From assembly GCA_003712125.1 (NCBI GenBank), contig RHLF01000002.1, forward strand, positions 1,206,457-1,270,456: 64,000 nucleotides of DNA. Reading direction: 5' to 3'. The translations under genes were made by a program, and so were the position numbers. Under the pieces are notes generated by a model, which made no database searches, had not been told where the DNA came from, and saw nothing but the letters and a program-made list of their open reading frames with translations. Below are positions 58,901 to 64,000 of the stretch, piece by piece. The DNA is from Allomuricauda sp. GTDB lineage: Bacteria; Bacteroidota; Bacteroidia; Flavobacteriales; Flavobacteriaceae. Position 1 is the first letter of the stretch; every line of letters begins with the position of its first letter.

Positions 58901-61900
58901 GCTGTAAAGGTATGGGATGGGTCTGCCAAAGTTGCGCTATTCCCATCTTTGAAATCCCAAGAATAAGCCACAATACCGGCATCGTCAGTCGAGTTACTAC
59001 CCGTGAAATCTACTAAAAGAGGTGCTTCACCTGTTTGGGCCGATGCCGATGCGATGGCTACAGGAGGCTGGTTACCCCCCGTTCCACTTACCATTGAAAA
59101 GTTTAAGGCATAAGCTTGACCGAAAACACCCCCTGATTGCCCACTTCCGTTATAAGCTGTAGCTGTTAACGAATAGCTTCCTTCTGGTAGAGAACCAACA
59201 AAATAATTGCCCGAATTATCCCCAAACAAAGCATAGGGAGCACCGTTTTCAAGACGCGAATTGGTTGCCGTTCCCGTTAATTCGAAAAAAACACTGCCCA
59301 CTATTTCAGGATTCGTATTGGCCCTAATGTTTAAGTTGCTTGTTGGTAGCGAATTGATGGCCACCTGTTGTCCTTCAAACAAATCAAATAATGCGGTATT
59401 GGTGTCGGCATTCATTAATGTGAAGCTTATTACTCCGTCTGAGGCCGTTGATGATGACGAAAGATCAATAGTTAAAGAAAGTGAGGCCCCATAGTTGATG
59501 GTCAAAACCGCATTTCTACCAGCACCTGAACCATTCAGAGCAATGTTCATTGCGTGATTCGAAGATGGTGCGAGTATGGCTTTGGACAATTCACCGGAAA
59601 CAATTGAAAAATCTTGGGCATCAGGTCCCGTAATTTCCATGGAATTCACAAAAATCCCAACAGTACCGCCAACAACATCCAAATTGATATTAACGGAAGA
59701 ATCATCAGTTATGGTTACAGATGAAGGTCCGTTTAACGTACTTGAAATGCTCGGTGATCCGGTTGCAGAGTCACTTCCCAGAAATTCCATGTTTTTTTGA
59801 TTGCCGCCTCCTTGATTCGGAGACCCTCCCAAAATGTATACTCCGCCTCCTGAGGTTAGGGCTTGGGTGCCGTGTCTGGCATAGTTCAAGTTGTCCAATG
59901 TTTGCCACGATTGTGTAACGGGATCATATTGCTCGGTCAAATCAAACGCCTGACCTCCCCCTTCACCGCCAATGACCAGTAACTTATTCTGATAGTTCAC
60001 GGTTGCCGTAGCTGCCCGTTCGGTTGGTAGGTTTTGCCCTAGTGGTAAAGTGCTCCAGGAACTGGTTGCAAAGTCATACACATCAACTTCGGCTATGGTA
60101 GGTGCAAAGACACCTCCAGGTCCACCTGACAACCTACCTCCAGCTATAAAAAGCTTACCATTTATTACAGCTGCGTGGAAATGGTCTCGAGCTCTTGGTG
60201 CATCTGATAAGGTTGTCCAAACCCCTGTGGCCGGATTATATTCATCAAACCAAGATACATAACCACCATCATGACCATCGGTATTACCTCCTACGACATA
60301 GAATTTTCCGTTATACAGTGCCAGCCCTGCAGAACCCCTTTTGCGTCCTGAAGGAATTTCAGGACCTTGAAACCATTGGTTGGTGGCTGGATCGAAGGCC
60401 CACACATAATCTGCTGGGATTTCGTTTGGAAAGACATTGGTTCTGAACGCTCCAATTACCCAAATAAGACCATGGTACTCTATAGCCTGGAAATGATTGA
60501 ATTCAGCAGGCACTGAATTTACCAATTGGTTCCAGGTGTTAGTGCCGTAATCATAAACATCAATAGTTTGGGAATTCTCTCGGCCACCCATCAAATAAAA
60601 CTTATCCCCTGCTTGGACAAAGGAATTTTCATGGCGAGCCGTATAGTTTTCATTTTCATCTTTATCGACCCAAGAACTGTTAAAGACATCCAATACAATG
60701 TCTTTTGATGAGTTTAAACCATAATTGATTCTTAAGATAGCATTCTTAGGGCCTTGAACATTGGTCGTGCTCAACGTCATTTGGTGATTGCTGTTGGCAG
60801 CAATTAATTGATTTTGCAGGTTTCCGTTAAGGATTTGAAATTCACCAGCATCGGCACCAATTATTTCAATTGACCTGATAAATATTCCCGTATTTCCATT
60901 TGCCGTTTGGATTTCCAACACATTTGGCTGGGTATCTGAAAAAAGCAATGATGGCGGTGCCGTTAATTCACTTTTAACCAAGACATCACCTGTCGCACTA
61001 TCCTCTCCATAAAACTCCATATTTGCCTGCCCTGGGGCCGCACCCCAACCACCTGCTCCCGAAGCTAGGTAAACCCCATTACCTGAAACTATCGCATTTG
61101 TGCCGTGCCTAGGAAAAACAGTATCTCCCAGTCTAGACCATGTATTGTTGATTACATTATAACCCTCGGTTATCTGAAGTGCAACTGAGTCTACCTGTTG
61201 CCCATAAACGACACCACTTTCTTTCTCGCCTCCCATAACCATAATTTTATCGTCAAAAAATGCTACGGGCGCACCTGTTCTTGGTGTAGGGATGTTTTGA
61301 TCCTGAGGTAGTGAACTCCATTGCTCATTAATTAAATCAAACACATCGACCTCTGCGATTTCCGGTCCAAAAAAACCACCAGTCCCGCCTGTCAATCTAC
61401 CGCCAATGGCATAGATCTTATCATTTACTTCAACGGCATAAAAATGGTCTCGAGCATGGGGCGCATCTGGTAATGTCCGCCATTGTCCCGTATGTGGGTC
61501 AAATTCGTCTAACCATGGCACATAACCGCCATTGTGGCCGTTAGTATTACCACCAATTACATAAAATTTATTGTTGTGAAGGATCAAACCAGCGGCACCA
61601 CGAACCCGGTTTGTGGGAACTTGAGGTCCTTGAAACCATACATTATCAACAGGGTCATAAATCCACACATATTCAGACGGGCTATCATTAGGGAAATTTC
61701 GATTTTTCAAAGCTCCAATTACCCAAATTAAGCCTTGATACGCTATGGGTTGAAAGTGATTAAAGAGTAAAGGTGCTGCGCCCTTGTTGGCCCAACTATC
61801 CGTATCGAAATCATAGGAATAGACTGTGCTATTTTCTATCCCACCAATAATAAAGAAATTCCTGCCCGCTTGAACAAAACCAGATTCTCCCTTAGCTTCA

Positions 61901-64000
61901 TAAGATTCATTCTCAAACCTGTCGGTCCATCCCATAATTCCAGTTGGATTGATGAACCAATTAAAATTAACGGTAACCGAATCTGATGCATCACCATCGC
62001 TATCATCTACTACAATACTCACCGTATACGGACTTCCAATTGCAGCCGCCAAATCAACAGAACCTCCAATTTGTCCGTTGGTGGGTTCAATAAAAATACC
62101 CGGCGGCTGCCCAGACATTGAAAAGTTTAAATTCCCATCACCACCTGAAGCCACCACTCCTAAACTACCATTAAGTATATCGCCTTCGTTGTTATATTGA
62201 TCTGCAATAGGTTGGACCAAAATAGGATTTTGAGCTGTTGTACTGGAAAGAACTTCGAGAGCGTTTACCAAGGGATTTTCAACCCCGTGGATGAATTGCA
62301 CGTTGAGTACCCCGTCTTGAACCTGGGTTTGATAACTCAACATTCCACCAGATTGGTGCCCAAAGAGCGCAACTAAATCGATATTATCGCCCAATAATTG
62401 TCCTTCAATCTCGATATCAAAAATTCGTTGCCCTATTTGGCTTGTACCTGAATAACTATTACCCGCATATATATTTACTAGATAGTCACCATTGGGTAAA
62501 GGAAAACTATACTCCATGACGGGATTTGACGGTAAGTCATATCGTTCTTGGGCAAAAAGGGCTTCATAGGTAACCTGATCCATCTCGGCCGGTATGCTAC
62601 TATGGCGGTTTGCAAACGACAAATTTGAATCAAACGCTTGACCAGTGTTCACACTGTATCCAGTACCACTTGTTGAACCATTGGGTAGATTCGCTGCCCA
62701 ATCAATCCCTGATAATGGGTCTATTACCAGAGCTCCTGAAGCATTTACCCTAGCGACCACGGATAGAGTAGGCTGTTCCGTAATTTGCCATTGGAAATTT
62801 ACCTGAACGGCATCTGATGTATTGGTATCTGCATCGTCAACCGTAACAGTTACAGCATAAGGAGGTCCAGTATTTGCACTACCGGCTATTGTGCCATTAA
62901 ACTGACCATTACTTGTATTAATCGATATACCTGGAGGCAAACCAATAGCACTATATGTTAAACTACCATCACCACCGCTGGCAACAACCGCAAAACTTCC
63001 ATCCAATACCTCATTAAGGGTGCTCGTCTGATTCGCAATAGGATTAACCGTTATGGGTGTTTCCTGCACTGAAACCCGGGAAATTTCAATAGCATTCAAC
63101 AGTGGATTTTCGACCCCATGAAGGAATTGAATATTGAGTTCGCCATCTAGTACCTGGGCCTGATAGTTCAATACCCCCCCAGCCTGATGCCCAAATAAGG
63201 TTACCAGGTCCACATCGTTGCCCATTACTTGACCTTCAATCATAATATCAAAAACCCGTTGTCCTACTTGGCTTGTTCCGGAATAACTGTTTCCAGCATA
63301 AATACTGACTACATAGTCATCGTTCGGAAGTGGAAAGCTATATTCCATCACGGGGTTGGAGGGCAAATCATAGCGTTCGTTTGCAAAAAGGGCTTCATAG
63401 GTTGCCTGTCCCATCTCATCAGGAATACTTTGGTGCCTATTTGAATACGACAAACTTGAAGGATATCCCCATCCTGTATTCACTGAATATCCTGTTCCGC
63501 TCGTGGAACCATTGGAAAGGTTAGCAGCCCAATCCACACCTACCACAGGATCAGAAACTATTGCTCCTGAGGCATTAACACGGGCAACAACATCGGTTGT
63601 CGGCAGTGTTTTTTCAACATTCAAAAAGTCCCATGATCCTTCCAATTCCTTGCCGGGCGTGTTCGAGCTTCCTATGAACCCAACGGCCAATTCGGTGCCG
63701 CTGGTCTGGATGGCCTGCAATACATTGCCAAGGGCTACCATTGAGCCCAAGGAAGTTCTTGAATTGTTATCGATCTGGTATTCCAATCCGACTACACCTG
63801 AAACCGGGTTTATAACAAAATAAAAGTTGATGCCGTTGACCGGACGGTTACCTACTGGCAAGGTAAATTGAATCGGTGTTCCGGGAACATCGTTGATTTC
63901 CTGAAGGGCCGTAAACCCATCGGTGGTCACCACAAACTTGATATAGTTGCTCTGGGTACCGTCACCGATGAAGAAACCCAGTTCCCCATTGGTCACCCCG
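55975..64000 (-). CDS. Giant T9SS surface protein with malectin, Kelch, PKD and CBM-like modules (5' end outside window)
   Basis: At least 2673 residues; the frame is open to the window edge, where the first GTG is internal to a lectin-like domain, so the true start is upstream. Order (approximate, from the window edge): lectin-like (1-135), malectin-like 1 (136-308), putative-Ig (313-403), malectin-like 2 (410-586), putative-Ig (591-679), two Kelch propellers (686-999 and 1106-1409) each followed by an ASPM-like beta domain, shared ~115-residue module (1519-1639), PKD x3 (1643-1905), shared module (1909-2030), PKD (2033-2115), a putative-Ig domain interrupted by a ~200-residue carbohydrate-binding-like insert (2190-2394), shared module (2458-2580), T9SS type A sorting domain (2585-2673, LSPNPTSYEV). 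Malectin and CBM-like parts suggest sugar binding; exported and surface-displayed by inference. Confidence 0.85.
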   Translation of the reverse strand, partial: GVTNGELGFFIGDGTQSNYIKFVVTTDGFTALQEINDVPGTPIQFTLPVGNRPVNGINFYFVINPVSGVVGLEYQIDNNSRTSLGSMVALGNVLQAIQTSGTELAVGFIGSSNTPGKELEGSWDFLNVEKTLPTTDVVARVNASGAIVSDPVVGVDWAANLSNGSTSGTGYSVNTGWGYPSSLSYSNRHQSIPDEMGQATYEALFANERYDLPSNPVMEYSFPLPNDDYVVSIYAGNSYSGTSQVGQRVFDIMIEGQVMGNDVDLVTLFGHQAGGVLNYQAQVLDGELNIQFLHGVENPLLNAIEISRVSVQETPITVNPIANQTSTLNEVLDGSFAVVASGGDGSLTYSAIGLPPGISINTSNGQFNGTIAGSANTGPPYAVTVTVDDADTNTSDAVQVNFQWQITEQPTLSVVARVNASGALVIDPLSGIDWAANLPNGSTSGTGYSVNTGQAFDSNLSFANRHSSIPAEMDQVTYEALFAQERYDLPSNPVMEYSFPLPNGDYLVNIYAGNSYSGTSQIGQRIFDIEIEGQLLGDNIDLVALFGHQSGGMLSYQTQVQDGVLNVQFIHGVENPLVNALEVLSSTTAQNPILVQPIADQYNNEGDILNGSLGVVASGGDGNLNFSMSGQPPGIFIEPTNGQIGGSVDLAAAIGSPYTVSIVVDDSDGDASDSVTVNFNWFINPTGIMGWTDRFENESYEAKGESGFVQAGRNFFIIGGIENSTVYSYDFDTDSWANKGAAPLLFNHFQPIAYQGLIWVIGALKNRNFPNDSPSEYVWIYDPVDNVWFQGPQVPTNRVRGAAGLILHNNKFYVIGGNTNGHNGGYVPWLDEFDPHTGQWRTLPDAPHARDHFYAVEVNDKIYAIGGRLTGGTGGFFGPEIAEVDVFDLINEQWSSLPQDQNIPTPRTGAPVAFFDDKIMVMGGEKESGVVYGQQVDSVALQITEGYNVINNTWSRLGDTVFPRHGTNAIVSGNGVYLASGAGGWGAAPGQANMEFYGEDSATGDVLVKSELTAPPSLLFSDTQPNVLEIQTANGNTGIFIRSIEIIGADAGEFQILNGNLQNQLIAANSNHQMTLSTTNVQGPKNAILRINYGLNSSKDIVLDVFNSSWVDKDENENYTARHENSFVQAGDKFYLMGGRENSQTIDVYDYGTNTWNQLVNSVPAEFNHFQAIEYHGLIWVIGAFRTNVFPNEIPADYVWAFDPATNQWFQGPEIPSGRKRGSAGLALYNGKFYVVGGNTDGHDGGYVSWFDEYNPATGVWTTLSDAPRARDHFHAAVINGKLFIAGGRLSGGPGGVFAPTIAEVDVYDFATSSWSTLPLGQNLPTERAATATVNYQNKLLVIGGEGGGQAFDLTEQYDPVTQSWQTLDNLNYARHGTQALTSGGGVYILGGSPNQGGGNQKNMEFLGSDSATGSPSISSTLNGPSSVTITDDSSVNINLDVVGGTVGIFVNSMEITGPDAQDFSIVSGELSKAILAPSSNHAMNIALNGSGAGRNAVLTINYGASLSLTIDLSSSSTASDGVISFTLMNADTNTALFDLFEGQQVAINSLPTSNLNIRANTNPEIVGSVFFELTGTATNSRLENGAPYALFGDNSGNYFVGSLPEGSYSLTATAYNGSGQSGGVFGQAYALNFSMVSGTGGNQPPVAIASASAQTGEAPLLVDFTGSNSTDDAGIVAYSWDFKDGNSATLADPSHTFTAPGTYDVELTVTDAENETSSTTITITVSEPAINQPPVAVATASVLTGTAPLLVDFTGSNSTDDTGIVSYTWDFKDGNTSTSADPSHTFAVAGTYDVELTVTDVENETDATTLTIIVVEPAGNQPPVAVALASIQSGTVPLSVDFTGSNSTDDNGIVSYTWDFKDGNTSALADPSHTFTAAGNYDVELTVSDAENASSSITITITVNEQSTDGVIGLTLIDAVTDADLLTLTNGQQLDFGSTGGIGLNVRAETNPAVVGSVSFELSGTITSSRTEGVAPYALFGDVAGDFNPNDLPLGNYILTATAYNGGSQSGGVLGQPYVVNFSIVDNNGGGNQTPLAVISASTTNGQAPLSVDFTGSNSTDDNGIVSYLWDFKDGNTSTLADPSHTFTIAGTYDVALTVSDAENETDTANISISVTSGGVNAPPVVTNPGTQNNNEGETVSLQIVATDESANLAYEATNLPPDLAINPSTGQISGVITQGQSSGAFLESNGLIIVEAESDFVDTNTNAGWDIESDGSTTFMEAHANHFSVSEVGETVTYDIQVSTPGVYRFHMKSEFSGSVASDENDTWFRIANTSNIHFFCVSSDLVNTAEFEAYLGGGNIGKSVYYPAGNAQGRPDFGADNPGSNGYFKVFRNGDVVGGGNKWSAETIDFHSYAVYAYFPNPTTFTISMSERSAGHRVDRFALTQIDLQGPGEPTTVLDGPQSSRGSGGVVGAAENSPYTVSVTVTDTGIPQEATTIQFDWIVGTDTGGGGNPGIETIESFTLVNAVTNTDLFDITDGMQIQESTIQGIGLNIRANTNPPVVGSVSFNLSGPVSANQTENGAPYALFGDAAGDYFGNILPIGSYILSATPYPNSSLGGVPGETVTVQFTITAVGNSILPNDSLEENITVLLSPNPTSYEVNVVTQPITNIRKVHIFDVTGRLVRTMEIDEQLSKSGQFGFDVLGIEDGVYIIQMLSNSNQKISEHRLVIRQ
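56815..57430 (-). other. Carbohydrate-binding-like domain inserted in a putative-Ig domain
   Basis: About 205 residues (from IIVEAESDFVDT to HRVDRFALTQID) interrupt the putative-Ig fold: the first half ends ISGVITQGQSSGAF and the second half resumes GAAENSPYTVSVTVTD. Segments such as YDIQVSTPGVYRFHMKSEF and GHRVDRFAL look like carbohydrate-binding galactose-binding-like folds. Confidence 0.6.
59770..61940 (-). repeat. Two Kelch-propeller blocks, related to the blocks at 41715-43850
   Basis: Blocks at about 61940-61000 and 60680-59770 share motifs such as [14 protein letters not shown] / [23 protein letters not shown] and [14 protein letters not shown] with the second Kelch block (42898-43850) of the other giant gene. 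Protein similarity is strong; DNA identity looks only moderate by eye, suggesting old duplication. Confidence 0.75.

Overview
The window is a chromosomal segment from a member of the Bacteroidota, most likely a marine Flavobacteriaceae. The evidence is moderately low GC, several promoter-like sites of the Bacteroidota type (-33 TTG, -7 TAnnTTTG), gliding genes gldF and gldG, proteins ending in type IX secretion (T9SS) sorting domains, a fused CcsBA cytochrome c assembly protein, DUF4290 and DUF2911 genes, and a PurC of the long type. I cannot assign genus from sequence alone. No phage, insertion sequence, CRISPR array or rRNA is visible. Genes are tightly packed; no gene-free stretch exceeds 300 bases.

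Left part (1-17.8 kb): the end of one histidine kinase and a complete TPR histidine kinase; a minus-strand group of MATE exporter, Cys/Met-metabolism PLP enzyme and bshB1 (bacillithiol deacetylase); an M14 carboxypeptidase lipoprotein; CcsBA; a plus-strand run of DUF2520 dehydrogenase, KdsC-like phosphatase, Maf and a lipoprotein; then a secreted PIG-L deacetylase, an unlisted 39-residue membrane peptide and a sodium:solute symporter.

Middle (17.8-38.4 kb): DUF2911 protein, a secreted protein with a T9SS-like tail, a likely light-induced operon (SRPBCC, degenerate SDR, photolyase) behind a perfect 11-bp inverted repeat, an M20 amidohydrolase, pirin, murA with Asp in place of the fosfomycin-target Cys, DUF4290, DUF493, an AAA ATPase-recQ-fmt run, HU, YqgE, a class IV aminotransferase, a START-like protein, tRNA-Met(CAT), and an acetate operon (DUF4212 subunit, symporter, Acs).

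Right part (38.4-64 kb): two giant, related, oppositely oriented T9SS surface proteins (2782 residues, and more than 2670 residues cut by the window edge) made of PKD, Kelch, putative-Ig, malectin, carbohydrate-binding and glycosidase-like modules. Between them lie housekeeping and gliding genes: purC, phoH, a SAM hydroxide adenosyltransferase, gldF, gldG, dnaN, DUF4870, mnmE and a PHP-family phosphatase. The surface proteins, GldFG and the phosphatase fit a gliding, polysaccharide-handling lifestyle. The most unusual signals are the giant-protein pair with a shared ~115-residue module, the small membrane partners next to both symporters, the operator-like palindromes, and the SDR lacking its catalytic Tyr.
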